Of a stretch of 64,000 nt of DNA, positions 15,721 to 23,655 are shown in pieces. The number at the start of each line of letters is the position of its first letter. The first letter of the stretch is position 1. The translations under genes and the position numbers were made by a program. Under the pieces are notes generated by a model. That model saw nothing but the letters and a program-made list of their open reading frames with translations. It searched no databases and was not told the origin of the DNA. The DNA is from Fictibacillus arsenicus (GTDB lineage Bacteria; Bacillota; Bacilli; Bacillales; Fictibacillaceae). The stretch covers positions 2,232,001 through 2,296,000 of the forward strand of contig NZ_CP016761.1 of the NCBI RefSeq assembly GCF_001642935.1. The letters run 5' to 3'.

Positions 15721-17001
15721 ATGACACAGATTCAAACGAAGTACATTGATATCTTTGATAAATGTAAAACAAATGAAGGCTATTTCGGGGATTTCCGGGT
15801 TTCAGAAGATCAGTATTTTGTATCGCCAGTTTTAGATTCTGTTCCTGGAACAGTGATGTCATTTAATGGACAGGACAAAATCATGTGGGCTACTAACAAT
15901 TATCTAGGGTTGGCAGAAAACGAAGATATAAAGAAAATAGCAGTGGAAACAGCCAAAGAATGGGGTGTGAGTGGTCCGATGGGCTGCCGCATGGTTAGCG
16001 GCAACACGCGGGAGCATGTACTTCTTGAAGAGGAACTCGCTTCTTTTGCTGAAAAAGAGTCTTCTATCCTTTTTAACTTTGGTTATTTAGGCATTATCGG
16101 CACGATTGCGTCACTTGTTGGCAAAGATGATATCGTAATTATGGATAAGCTTTGTCATGCTTCTATTATAGACGCAGCAAAACTCGCGGTCAGCGACCCG
16201 CGGAACCTTCGTGTTTTCCGGCATAACGACATGAACAGTCTTGAAAAATTATTAAAGTCAGTAAATAAGAACCGTAAAGGCGGTGTACTGATACTAACAG
16301 AAGGTGTGTATGGGATGACTGGCGACATCGTAAAACTTGATGCGATCTGTGACCTGAAAGAAAAGTATGATGCCCGTCTTTTTGTCGATGATGCACATGG
16401 ATTCGGAGTAATGGGGCCGAGTGGAAAAGGTGTTGGTGAGCATTTTGGAGTTCAGGACAGAGTGGATATATACTTATCTACTTTTGCAAAAGCCTTTACT
16501 GCTATTGGCGGTGTTTCAGCTGCAAGCAAGGAAGTTGTGGATTGGATTCACTACAATGCAAGAACACAAATTTTCGCAAAAAGTTTGCCGATGGTTTATG
16601 TAAAAAGTCTTCGGAAAACATTAGAGCTTGTTTCGTCAGGTCATGACCGCCGTCATAGACTTTTTCAAGTATCACAAAAGCTTTCAAACGGTTTAAGAGA
16701 ATTAGGTTATTTTGTTGCAGATACTCCTTCCCCTATTATTTCTGTTTATGTTCCTGGGGGAGATCTTCAAATAGGACTTCATTGGGTTAGATACTTAAGG
16801 GATAACGGCTTGTTTCTACAAGCTGTTATGTATCCGGTAATCCCAAGAGGATTGTTCATGTTCCGCATTATACCGACTGCAAGCCATACAGACGAACAAA
16901 TTGACACAACTCTTCAGATTTTTAAGAGGTTACGCGATGAACAAGGATTGAAACTGAATGTTAATCTAAGTGCAGTCGACAGAATATATGCAAATAATTA
17001 A
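15721..17001 (+). CDS. Alpha-oxoamine synthase family PLP enzyme (BioF/KBL/SPT-like)
   Basis: PLP-dependent enzyme of the family that joins an acyl-CoA to an amino acid with loss of CO2 (BioF, Kbl, HemA, serine palmitoyltransferase, CqsA). 426 residues, about 30 longer at the N-terminus than BioF. Visible: NNYLGLAENEDI, SGNTREHVLLEEELASF, the cofactor segment DDAHGFGVMGPSGKG and the PLP lysine in STFAKAFTAIGGV. The ATG has AGGAGG 6 nt upstream. No biotin or threonine genes are near; it is divergent from kynA. The family call is firm, the reaction is not known. Confidence 0.85.
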   Translation: MTQIQTKYIDIFDKCKTNEGYFGDFRVSEDQYFVSPVLDSVPGTVMSFNGQDKIMWATNNYLGLAENEDIKKIAVETAKEWGVSGPMGCRMVSGNTREHVLLEEELASFAEKESSILFNFGYLGIIGTIASLVGKDDIVIMDKLCHASIIDAAKLAVSDPRNLRVFRHNDMNSLEKLLKSVNKNRKGGVLILTEGVYGMTGDIVKLDAICDLKEKYDARLFVDDAHGFGVMGPSGKGVGEHFGVQDRVDIYLSTFAKAFTAIGGVSAASKEVVDWIHYNARTQIFAKSLPMVYVKSLRKTLELVSSGHDRRHRLFQVSQKLSNGLRELGYFVADTPSPIISVYVPGGDLQIGLHWVRYLRDNGLFLQAVMYPVIPRGLFMFRIIPTASHTDEQIDTTLQIFKRLRDEQGLKLNVNLSAVDRIYANN

Positions 17002-17005
17002 AGGA

Positions 17006-17036
17006 AAAAAGCTTGAGTTCAGTTCTCAAGCTTTTG
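17006..17036. terminator. Bidirectional terminator, convergent genes
   Basis: AAGCTTGAG / CTCAAGCTT stem with A-run on one side and TTTTGTTTTT on the other. It serves the oxoamine synthase and overlaps the last codons of the convergent SRPBCC gene. Confidence 0.85.
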
Positions 17037-17468
17037 TTTTTCCAGAATTTCTTTTATTTTTATTAAGTCTTTTTTATTAGCTTTTTTCATCATTAAAGAC
17101 ATAAATGGAACAAATATTTTAGAAAAACCTGATGGAACTCCTTTATTCCGTAAAGTCATTCGTGTTTGATTTTCATTGATAGATTCCCAAGTATAGATCG
17201 TTTCCATTGGAAACGGCCCATCAGCCGTTTTCATAACGAGTTTTTGCCCTGGAATATAAACTGCAATCTCGTATACATACTCCAATCTTCTTCCTAAAAA
17301 CTCTGCTATGAATGCTATTTTTGAACCTGCTTGTAGTGTTTTATCGGTTTGCCATTCTGCAGTTTTGATGTTCACATACCAATCTGGAGCATGATCAGGA
17401 TTCGCTGCATACTGAGCTACCTTTTCATGAGGGCTATTAATAATTATTTCTGTAAAGACATTTACCAT
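17019..17468 (-). CDS. SRPBCC-family protein
   Basis: Single START/Bet v1-like (SRPBCC) ligand-binding domain of 149 residues, starting MVNVFTEIIINSPHEKVAQY and closing with a basic tail. Central segments DHAPDWYVNIKTAEW and TIYTWESINENQTRMTLRNKG follow the polyketide-cyclase/dehydrase pattern. Ligand unknown. Its start is 9 nt after the stop of the ArsR-AHSA1 fusion gene upstream, so both SRPBCC proteins are very likely one operon under that regulator. Its stop codon lies inside the shared terminator hairpin. Confidence 0.8.
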   Translation of the reverse strand: MVNVFTEIIINSPHEKVAQYAANPDHAPDWYVNIKTAEWQTDKTLQAGSKIAFIAEFLGRRLEYVYEIAVYIPGQKLVMKTADGPFPMETIYTWESINENQTRMTLRNKGVPSGFSKIFVPFMSLMMKKANKKDLIKIKEILEKQKLEN

Positions 17469-17477
17469 TTCTGCACC

Positions 17478-18260
17478 TTATTTCTTTTCTATAAAATTCT
17501 TTAAATGAACAAAAAGAAGTTCATTCCAGCCATGCCGATGAGCTTCTTCCCAATGTGGTTCAAGAATTCCTGCGGCATGGTGTGTCAGTTGAAGAACAGT
17601 CTTGTTATCATCCTCCGATAACTTATAAGAATAAAAGCTGTTAACAGCACCACTCATACCCAACAGTCCATTTAAACGAATTTCCTCATTCTCTTTAAAA
17701 TAAGTTACTGTTCCCCATAAGGCACCCTCACCATTACCCCAGTCTTCGTAAAAGCGGCCATTCAATTGGGGTTCAAAGATTAAAGTTGAGCTTTCTTCTC
17801 CAAGTCTAAACTTCCACCAGCTGTTTATGTCTTGCGTCAAGGCTTTAAATACCGTTTCTTTTGCTGCCTGTATAACAATCTCCTGCTCGATCTCGAATGA
17901 GTCTACTTTTCTTTCAGTTGTTTGTTCCATTTTCTCCTCTTCCCTTTCTTCCACTAAGTTTTTTAGCTGCATCAATCCTTGGGCAAGTGGTGCCTCATAT
18001 TTACTGACCCACCTGTTATAAAGCTTCTGCAGCGGGATTACATTTAAATAGTTGAGGCGCACCCTTCCTTTTCGTCTAATAAGTACGAGGTTAGCATCTA
18101 CAAGAACATTAAGATGTTTCATGATTGCATATCTCGAAACATCATACTTTTCAGTTATCTCACCTGTGGAAAGTGGCTGCTTCTTTAAATCGTCCAAAAT
18201 ATCAATACGAATTGGATGAGATAATGCTTTAAAGACATCTACGAGATCTTGGTTAACCAT
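17478..18260 (-). CDS. ArsR-type HTH regulator fused to AHSA1/SRPBCC domain
   Basis: Two-domain protein of 260 residues. Residues 1-~95 are a winged helix of the ArsR type (VFKALSHPIRIDILDDL, then STGEITEKYDVSRYAIMKHL); residues ~125-260 are an AHSA1-type SRPBCC domain (IVIQAAKETVFKALTQDIN to HRHGWNELLFVHL). No Cys metal site is seen in the HTH, so the fused pocket is the likely sensor. Start at ATG 18260 (MVNQDLVDVFKAL) with GAGGGTGG upstream. Heads a two-gene operon; tandem repeats lie in its promoter. Probably autoregulatory, which is inference. Confidence 0.85.
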   Translation of the reverse strand: MVNQDLVDVFKALSHPIRIDILDDLKKQPLSTGEITEKYDVSRYAIMKHLNVLVDANLVLIRRKGRVRLNYLNVIPLQKLYNRWVSKYEAPLAQGLMQLKNLVEEREEEKMEQTTERKVDSFEIEQEIVIQAAKETVFKALTQDINSWWKFRLGEESSTLIFEPQLNGRFYEDWGNGEGALWGTVTYFKENEEIRLNGLLGMSGAVNSFYSYKLSEDDNKTVLQLTHHAAGILEPHWEEAHRHGWNELLFVHLKNFIEKK

Positions 18261-18302
18261 TTCGCTAATTACCACCCTCTTTGCTTTTAACTTATATGTG
18301 CC

Positions 18303-18343
18303 AAATTGGTAACATTTAATGTGTGACTAAATGGTAACATTAT
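18303..18343. promoter_or_regulatory. Tandem direct repeats, candidate operator of ArsR-type regulator
   Basis: TGGTAACATT occurs at 18307-18316 and again at 18332-18341, 25 bp apart, 45-80 nt before the regulator start codon. Direct rather than inverted repeats are unusual for this family. A TATAAT-like box overlaps the second copy on the minus strand. Confidence 0.5.
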
Positions 18344-18423
18344 AAATATAAGTTGTCTACAAAAAATAAAAACCCGGGACGAATAGACTGACCTAGTCAT
18401 TTGAGACAATAATAAAACACCCT

Positions 18424-19176
18424 TTAGGCTGCCATACTACCAAATTCAATTGGGGTGTGGTAGCCTAATTTTTCTTGGATACGTTCTTCATTATAATACT
18501 TCATGTATTGATCTACTTGTTCCCTGATTTTATCCATCGACATAGAATTAAACTTCACATACTGAAATCCTTCAGATTTTAGATTTGAATGGAAGGACTC
18601 GATAACCGCATTATCCCAACAATTTCCCCTTCTGGACATACTGCTAATCAATTTTCTTTCGTTTACTAAATGTTGATACGTATAGGATGTATACACACTT
18701 CCTTGATCAGAGTGAATAATGACCCCTTTGGGGTTCCCTCGTGATTCCAAAGCTGCTTTTAACGTATCTGCCACAAGAGGGGTTTGTTGATGGGTATAGA
18801 GCTTGTAAGCCACAATTTGATTATTAAATAAATCCATTATGGTTGATAAGTACAATGTGGTTGAACCATACTGAATATACGTTATATCTGTTACCCATTT
18901 TTGATTAGGCAAAGTTGCTGAAAAATCTCGCTGTAAAATGTTTGGTGCGACAATGATTGATTCCCCTTGAGATTTCCACTTGCGCTTTGGTTTTACACGG
19001 CACTGTAGATGATGCTTTTGCATAATACGTTGAACAGAATTTCGATTCAAACTAATTTGATGTCGACGCTTTAGTAAATTCTTAATTTTACGATGACCAT
19101 AACGATAGTTAGTCTGTTCACAAAGGGAGATAATGGCCTGCTCTGATTTAGACAGTTCATCAGATGGAGCAGACAA
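18424..19176 (-). CDS. IS3-family transposase OrfB (DDE catalytic part)
   Basis: DDE-type integrase core. Visible are the HTH_21 region TNYRYGHRKIKNLL, first Asp in WVTDITYIQYG, second in VIIHSDQGSVYTS and the Glu in CWDNAVIESFHSNLKSE, ending in the integrase tail YNEERIQEKLGYHTPIEF. The given start is a TTG; the frame is open upstream to at least 19272 and overlaps the end of orfA in the -1 frame, so the active protein is probably an OrfAB fusion made by frameshift near the GAAAAAG run at 19275-19281. No internal stops: likely functional. Confidence 0.9.
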   Translation of the reverse strand: MSAPSDELSKSEQAIISLCEQTNYRYGHRKIKNLLKRRHQISLNRNSVQRIMQKHHLQCRVKPKRKWKSQGESIIVAPNILQRDFSATLPNQKWVTDITYIQYGSTTLYLSTIMDLFNNQIVAYKLYTHQQTPLVADTLKAALESRGNPKGVIIHSDQGSVYTSYTYQHLVNERKLISSMSRRGNCWDNAVIESFHSNLKSEGFQYVKFNSMSMDKIREQVDQYMKYYNEERIQEKLGYHTPIEFGSMAA

Positions 19177-19268
19177 CCAACGATAGTATGTGGATCTTGG
19201 AACGTTTAAAGCGCATAGAACAGCCGTAACTGTGTACTTTTTTCGTAATCTTTTTACTAAACGGAGAA

Positions 19269-19586
19269 CTACTTCTTTTTCAGCTCCTTTTCGATCTCCA
19301 AATACTTTTTTAAAATCTCATTCTCCTGTTTATAGTGATTGAATTGACGTTCTTTCTTTTCCTCTTCACTAGCTGAATCAGGCCCTTGACCATAAGAGTA
19401 TTGCTTGCCTATTGGCTGATTAAACCGATGTACTTGATTTTCCCGATACCATTTCATCCATGTTTTTATTTGAGAAACATTTTTAATGTCATACTTATTC
19501 ATGATTTCTTCATTCGTAAATTGGCCACTCATTTTATCCTTAACTACAGCCCACTTTGTTTCTTTTGAATAAACGTTTTTGCCCAC
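19269..19586 (-). CDS. IS3-family OrfA (HTH protein)
   Basis: 105-residue DNA-binding protein with a helix-turn-helix (FTNEEIMNKYDIKNVSQIKTW) and a C-terminal coiled-coil/leucine-zipper stretch ENEILKKYLEIEKELKKK, standard for OrfA of the IS150-like group. Start GTG at 19586. The reading frame ends at 19269, three bases inside the region where the orfB frame is already open. It gives target and end recognition to the fused transposase. Confidence 0.88.
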   Translation of the reverse strand: MGKNVYSKETKWAVVKDKMSGQFTNEEIMNKYDIKNVSQIKTWMKWYRENQVHRFNQPIGKQYSYGQGPDSASEEEKKERQFNHYKQENEILKKYLEIEKELKKK

Positions 19587-19706
19587 GCAAAAACACCTCC
19601 GATTATCACTTTTAATAAGTGTATCATTTCGAAGGTGTTTTATTGTGTCCCATTTATCTAGGTTAGTCTAGAATCCCGGGTTTTTTCTTACAAGGAGGTT
19701 GCTGGA

Positions 19707-19895
19707 TTAACGAAGTCCGCCTAACGCTTGTGCTACAAGACGCTTAGTGATTTCGCCACCAACAGATCCGTTTGCACGAGAAGTTGTGTCTGGTCCAAGA
19801 TGTACTCCGAACTCAGCAGCGATCTCTTGCTTCATTGCATCAAGAGCTCCTTGTGCTCCAGGAACTACGATTTGGTTGCTTTGGTTACGTGCCAT
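19707..19895 (-). CDS. Alpha/beta-type small acid-soluble spore protein
   Basis: 62-residue DNA-binding SASP that coats and protects spore DNA from UV and is degraded by GPR during germination. Start at ATG 19895 ([15 protein letters not shown]) after AAAGGAGGG. Both family motifs are present: the GPR cleavage region [23 protein letters not shown] (site in EFGV) and [16 protein letters not shown] sigma-G type promoter lies about 65 nt upstream. Its terminator was split by the IS element just downstream, so read-through into the IS is possible. Confidence 0.95.
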   Translation of the reverse strand: MARNQSNQIVVPGAQGALDAMKQEIAAEFGVHLGPDTTSRANGSVGGEITKRLVAQALGGLR

Positions 19896-19957
19896 GCGAT
19901 TTCCCTCCTTTGGGAGATAATATGTACGGAAAAGCAGAGATGTTTTTCCGTTAAAGG

Positions 19958-19986
19958 TAGTATGGGTCAATTTTGAAAACCTATTC
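19958..19986 (-). promoter_or_regulatory. Sigma-G type forespore promoter of the SASP gene
   Basis: Minus strand GAATA (19982-19986), 17-bp spacer, CATACTA (19958-19964), matching the forespore consensus GHATR-N17/18-CATNHTA. The location before a SASP gene is what is expected. Confidence 0.8.
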
Positions 19987-20006
19987 ATAGAAATATAAAT
20001 TTTTTC

Positions 20007-20041
20007 AAAAAAAAACAAGAACTCATTATAAGTCCTTGTTT
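20007..20041 (-). terminator. Terminator of the 62-aa membrane protein gene
   Basis: ACAAGGACT / AGTTCTTGT stem followed by TTTTTTTTT on the minus strand. The stop codon of the gene lies inside the stem loop. Confidence 0.85.
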
Positions 20042-20214
20042 TGCGTCTCTTTGCTAAGTAAATCTTCTTCTACTAATTGAGCTCTTTTTAATTCTTTTGC
20101 AGAATGTTTTTTAAAAAATACAACTGTTCGCCACGCGAATATTGTAAAGATAGCAAGCGTTATAAAAGCTGGGATATACTCAAGTTTGTTTTCAGGAAAC
20201 ACAATTGGCAGCAT
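20026..20214 (-). CDS. Small membrane protein, 62 aa, unrecognised
   Basis: One membrane span near residues 12-30 ([17 protein letters not shown]) followed by a basic then acidic cytoplasmic tail rich in Lys and Glu. Start at ATG 20214 ([13 protein letters not shown]) with GAGAGGG 9 nt upstream; the ATG eight codons earlier lacks a ribosome site. It has its own terminator and lies between the SASP and PAP2 genes. I do not recognise the family; topology and length are all that can be read. Confidence 0.7.
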   Translation of the reverse strand: MLPIVFPENKLEYIPAFITLAIFTIFAWRTVVFFKKHSAKELKRAQLVEEDLLSKETQNKDL

Positions 20215-20277
20215 CTCTTTGCACCCTCTCGTAAACATTACGACTTATTATATCAAAAAAGCAGAACAAATGAAAAT

Positions 20278-20919
20278 CTATAAATAAGTATTCTTATTGT
20301 TTTGTATCTCTGTAGATTTACCATTTAATGATTTGTATAAAACTGTTAAACAAACACAAAAAGCTATTCCAATGCTGAATCCTGCAAGTATATCGGATGG
20401 ATAGTGTACTCCAGCATAGACGCGGCTTACGCTCAAGAAAAATGGAAGAATTGCACCGATCCAAAGAATCCATGGTTTTTGGTATTTTTGATAGAGCAAG
20501 AAAGCTGAAAATAAATAGAAGGATGTTCCTACCATAGCGTTCCCGCTTGGGAAACTAAACCCATCCTCTTCTAATAAACGATTCCCTAATGGACGTTCCC
20601 TTTCAAATACGTTCTTTAATACCAGATTCAAACCATAGGATAATCCTATACTTGCAAGCAGAAGAATGCCGCTCAGCCATTTTCTAAAAAGAAATAAACC
20701 AATAACACCAAAGATGCATAGTGCCGCTAATACTTTGGCATCTCCAACATATGTAAATGCGGTAACCAGTTCAGTTAAAGTATCGTTTCTCATACTTAGA
20801 ATAAATTCTCTTGCTGCATCATCGAATGCACTTACTATCCGAGTGTCATAAAATACAAATAATAAAAAACACATCAAACAGACACTTAGTAAAAGATTAT
20901 ACTTTTTCATATTCTTCAT
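20278..20919 (-). CDS. PAP2-family membrane phosphatase
   Basis: 213-residue integral membrane phosphatase of the PAP2 superfamily (undecaprenyl-pyrophosphate or phosphatidylglycerophosphate phosphatase type) with about six spans. Motif 1 KNVFERERP at 102-110, motif 2 PSGN at 124-127 and motif 3 SRVYAGVHYPSD at 165-176. Motif 2 has Asn in place of the usual His of PSGH, which occurs in some Bacillus members; the nucleophilic His of motif 3 is intact. Start MKNMKKYNLLL. Substrate unknown. Monocistronic. Confidence 0.88.
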   Translation of the reverse strand: MKNMKKYNLLLSVCLMCFLLFVFYDTRIVSAFDDAAREFILSMRNDTLTELVTAFTYVGDAKVLAALCIFGVIGLFLFRKWLSGILLLASIGLSYGLNLVLKNVFERERPLGNRLLEEDGFSFPSGNAMVGTSFYLFSAFLLYQKYQKPWILWIGAILPFFLSVSRVYAGVHYPSDILAGFSIGIAFCVCLTVLYKSLNGKSTEIQNNKNTYL

Positions 20920-20962
20920 TCCCCCTAATACTTATTTTACGTTATATAACAAAAAATAGGAG

Positions 20963-20994
20963 AAAAAAAGCCCTCCTAGTTCGGAGAGCTTTCT
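20963..20994 (-). terminator. Terminator of trhO
   Basis: AAAGCTCTCC / GGAGGGCTTT stem and TTTTTTTC on the minus strand; the trhO stop codon is in the loop. Confidence 0.85.
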
Positions 20995-21893
20995 CGTTCT
21001 TGTTCTTTTATATAGCGATTCCAGGGATGTTCAAGACATTCCTTGCTGCATGATCGTTTATGTTCCTTTTCACAGTCCTCACACATTAATAGGTGTGCAT
21101 TACATTCAGGGTTTCCGCATTTCACATAACGTTCTTCAGGATTTCCGCAATGATAGCATCTGCCCACAACCGTTTCTTCTCCGCTTCGATTTACTGGAAC
21201 TGAGATTCGTTCATCAAAGACATAGCATTTCCCATCCCAGAGCTTACCTTTTGCCTCTTCGTCATGGCCATAGCTGATTATTCCGCCTTCTAGCTGAGAA
21301 ACATCCTTAAATCCCTCTTTTAAAAGAAAACCAGAGAACTTTTCACAGCGGATTCCACCTGTACAATACGTTAGTACTTTCTTATCTTTAAACTGACTAA
21401 AGTTTTCCCTCACCCATTGTGGAAGTTCTCTAAATGTTTCCACATCAGGCCTGATCGCATTTTTGAAATGTCCAAGATCATATTCATACGTATTACGTGC
21501 ATCCAGGATTACTACGTCTTCTTGCTCCATAGCTACAAGCCATTCTTTTGGTGAAAGGTGCTTACCTGTAGTTTCATTTGGATTCACATCATCCTCAAGA
21601 CTTAAATGTACTAGTTCAGGTCTCACTCTTACTTTCATTTTTTTAAAAGCATGAGTTTCTGAAGTTTCTATTTTGAAAACCGTATCTGCAAATCTAGAAT
21701 CATTTTTCATATCATCCATATATTTTTGGGTCTGTTCAATCGTTCCGGAAACCGTTCCATTTATTCCTTCACGGGCAACTAGGATGCGCCCTATTAAACC
21801 AAGTTCCTTACAATAGGCAAGATGCTCTTCTTTAAAAGATTCCGGATCATCTATGGTTACATATTTGTAATACAGCAAAACTCGATATTGCAT
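20976..21893 (-). CDS. trhO: tRNA uridine(34) hydroxylase, rhodanese-like (UPF0176)
   Basis: Oxygen-dependent hydroxylase that makes ho5U at tRNA position 34 (B. subtilis YbfQ, E. coli YceA family). 305 residues, starting [21 protein letters not shown]-terminal ferredoxin-like domain with [11 protein letters not shown], then a rhodanese domain with the cysteine loop [13 protein letters not shown], and a C-terminal cysteine cluster ([27 protein letters not shown]) that likely binds zinc. Monocistronic within the accessory block. Confidence 0.92.
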   Translation of the reverse strand: MQYRVLLYYKYVTIDDPESFKEEHLAYCKELGLIGRILVAREGINGTVSGTIEQTQKYMDDMKNDSRFADTVFKIETSETHAFKKMKVRVRPELVHLSLEDDVNPNETTGKHLSPKEWLVAMEQEDVVILDARNTYEYDLGHFKNAIRPDVETFRELPQWVRENFSQFKDKKVLTYCTGGIRCEKFSGFLLKEGFKDVSQLEGGIISYGHDEEAKGKLWDGKCYVFDERISVPVNRSGEETVVGRCYHCGNPEERYVKCGNPECNAHLLMCEDCEKEHKRSCSKECLEHPWNRYIKEQERESSPN

Positions 21894-21949
21894 AATTCCA
21901 CCTACTTCTGTTTCTTAAAAACTCCTTTCTTATAATAACAAATTATTAA

Positions 21950-21982
21950 AAAAAGAAAAATACAGGCTGCCCTGTATTTTAG
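21950..21982 (-). terminator. Terminator of ankyrin gene
   Basis: AAAATACAGG / CCTGTATTTT stem with GCAG loop and a T-rich run on the minus strand, overlapping the last codon of the ankyrin gene. Confidence 0.85.
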
Positions 21983-22467
21983 ATTTTATTAAGTGTATAG
22001 TTTCGCAATACTGAAGCGGCTTCATGGAGTTGTTCATCTTCGGCCAATTCTAAGGCTGTTCTTCCATCTTCTTTTGCTGAATAAGGATCTGCTCCTTGTT
22101 CTAAGTAGAAAAGAATCATTTCAGGATCATTATTGTGAGCAGCTTGATGCAGCACGGTCCATCCCCCGCTTTGTTTTCCATTAATATCAGCTCCATGAGA
22201 AAGCAGCATACTCATCATTTCTTTACGGTTATTCTTATTTGCAGCTGCCGCGTGAAGCGGTGTGTTAGCCATCTCATTTCCTGATTTAATATGTATATTT
22301 GCTCCATTTTGAAGCAAGAGTGCTGCTGCTTCAGTATTTCCGAAATGGGCGGCTAGATGAAGCGGTGACCATCCATCTTGAATCTGATTCACATCGGTAT
22401 TCTTATCGTTTAATTGCGCTTGTAATTCGTAAACATTTCCTTCCATAGCTGCTTTATGCAAACTCAT
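21979..22467 (-). CDS. Ankyrin-repeat protein
   Basis: 162 residues made almost entirely of ankyrin repeats: units beginning at about residues 28 (DGWSPLHLAAHFGNTEAAALL), 63 (MANTPLHAAAANKNNRKEMM), 100 (GGWTVLHQAAHNNDPEMIL) and 133 (DGRTALELAEDEQLHEAA). No signal peptide or catalytic domain, so probably a cytosolic protein-binding scaffold. Start ATG follows AAAGGGATG. Function and partners unknown. Confidence 0.88.
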   Translation of the reverse strand: MSLHKAAMEGNVYELQAQLNDKNTDVNQIQDGWSPLHLAAHFGNTEAAALLLQNGANIHIKSGNEMANTPLHAAAANKNNRKEMMSMLLSHGADINGKQSGGWTVLHQAAHNNDPEMILFYLEQGADPYSAKEDGRTALELAEDEQLHEAASVLRNYTLNKI

Positions 22468-22661
22468 AACATCATCCCTTTACATTTTTTTAACTTACTT
22501 CAACAATTCGACATGGAATTCCTTTAAAAAGAACGAAACTGCCAGCATAGATACATTTATTTACAAAAATTCTCTGCCATTCCCAGTTGTTTGAGCGCTT
22601 TCATTGTGTGAATATTTAATTAGTGGGATTCGTTGGAGGAACTGGGATATCGGGGGATATT

Positions 22662-23432
22662 ATGCGTTTAAAAATTGCTTCTTTAAGTATTTCAGCTTTT
22701 CTTTTAATGGGGTCTGCAACATATGCAGCAACACCATATACGGTTCAGCAGAACGATACTCTTTGGAGTATCTCTCAAGATAAAAATGTAAGTTTGAACA
22801 ACGTAATTGGAATGAACCTATTAAAAAGTTCATCGATTTATGCTGGACAAACTCTTTATGTTCCATCGTCTTCAAAACAATATACAGTAAAAACTGGAGA
22901 CACATTATATAAAATCGCTTCGGCGTCAAATGTTAGTCTATGGGCAATCCAACAGGCAAACCCGCAAGTACGACAAATCAACTGGGTTTACCCTGGACAA
23001 GTTTTAGATTTGCCAGCTTCTGCTGCACAAAAACCTGCCGCTCCTGCTCCAGCTCAATCTTCTGTTGGTGCATACGCAACTCAAGTTTCACAATTGGTGA
23101 ATCAAGAGCGGCAAAAAGCAGGCCTTGCCCCATTAACACTTGATGCTGAATTAAGCAATGTTGCTTTGGCAAAAGCAAAAGACATGATTGCTAAGAATTA
23201 TTTCGACCACAATTCACCAACTTACGGGTCACCTTTTGACATGATGCGCAGCTTTGGTATCAATTACACTGCAGCAGGTGAAAACATCGCAAAAGGACAG
23301 ACTTCACCACAAGCTGTTATGAACGATTGGATGAATAGCCCGGGTCATAGACAAAACATTTTAAGCACAAATTATGATTCTATTGGAGTTGCTTATTATC
23401 AAGGAGCTTGGGTACAGCTTTTCAAAAAATAA
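22662..23432 (+). CDS. Secreted LysM-LysM-CAP domain protein (YkwD/SafA-like)
   Basis: 256 residues. Start at ATG 22662 (MRLKIASLSISAFLLMG) with GGGGGATA just upstream; a signal peptide ends at about TYAA. Two LysM peptidoglycan-binding modules follow (PYTVQQNDTLWSISQ, about 25-67; QYTVKTGDTLYKIAS, about 72-118), an Ala/Pro linker, then a CAP/SCP domain (LVNQERQKAGLAPL to WMNSPGHRQNIL) with the histidine-containing ENIAKG segment. Likely cell-wall or spore-coat associated. Activity of bacterial CAP domains is not settled. Followed by its own terminator. Confidence 0.9.
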   Translation: MRLKIASLSISAFLLMGSATYAATPYTVQQNDTLWSISQDKNVSLNNVIGMNLLKSSSIYAGQTLYVPSSSKQYTVKTGDTLYKIASASNVSLWAIQQANPQVRQINWVYPGQVLDLPASAAQKPAAPAPAQSSVGAYATQVSQLVNQERQKAGLAPLTLDAELSNVALAKAKDMIAKNYFDHNSPTYGSPFDMMRSFGINYTAAGENIAKGQTSPQAVMNDWMNSPGHRQNILSTNYDSIGVAYYQGAWVQLFKK

Positions 23433-23455
23433 AGATCTTCCAGACGATTTCCACG

Positions 23456-23491
23456 AAAAAAGCATGCAGCTTCTGGCTGTATGCTTTTTAA
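23456..23491 (+). terminator. Terminator of LysM-CAP gene
   Basis: AAAAAGCATGCAGC / GCTGTATGCTTTTT stem-loop with T-run, 24 nt after the stop codon. Confidence 0.9.
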
Positions 23492-23496
23492 ATAAA

Positions 23497-23655
23497 CCTT
23501 TTTCGCAAACTTTGTTGCTATTAGAAGCGGTTGATTTCCACTCCAGGATGTTCGTTTTCCGCGGGGCGGGCGGTGAGCCTCCTCGGCGCATGGCGCCTGC
23601 GGGGTCTCACACTTAATTGATTCAAAGCAAAGCAACAATCTTTTAGAAAAGAACC
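23497..23655 (+). repeat. Dispersed GC-rich Bacillaceae repeat, copy 2
   Basis: Contains TTTGTTGCT, GCGGTTGATTTCCACTCCAG, CGTTTTCCGCGGGGCGGGCG and GCGCCTGCGGGGTCTCAC, closing with AAAGCAACAATCTTTTAGA. It fills the whole gap between the LysM-CAP terminator and the stop of the convergent YciI-like gene. See copy 1 at 11934. Confidence 0.85.

Larger units (their letters stand above)
18384..19670 (-). mobile_element. IS3-family insertion sequence, 1287 bp, GAA target duplication
   Basis: Terminal inverted repeats begin TAGACTGACCTAG (left) and TAGACTAACCTAG (right, reverse complement) and continue imperfectly to AATAAAACACC for about 38 bp. A 3-bp direct repeat GAA flanks it (18381-18383 and 19671-19673). 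Two minus-strand frames, orfA and orfB, are open and in the -1 relation typical of IS3 elements. Removing the element and one GAA restores a perfect AAACCCGGGA...TCCCGGGTTTTTT hairpin, so it sits in the loop of a former terminator. Confidence 0.92.

Noticed and set aside
14688-18275. Biosynthetic gene cluster for a quinolone or phenazine-like product
   Set aside because: Only one tryptophan-cleaving enzyme and one oxoamine synthase are present, with no carrier, ligase, tailoring or export genes.
21979-23432. Ankyrin plus LysM-CAP genes as a toxin or effector-immunity pair
   Set aside because: They are divergent with separate terminators; each is a common stand-alone Bacillaceae gene.
23361-23640. 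Several 76-80 codon ORFs on both strands
   Set aside because: They overlap the CAP gene end, its terminator and repeat copy 2; sequence is repeat translation.
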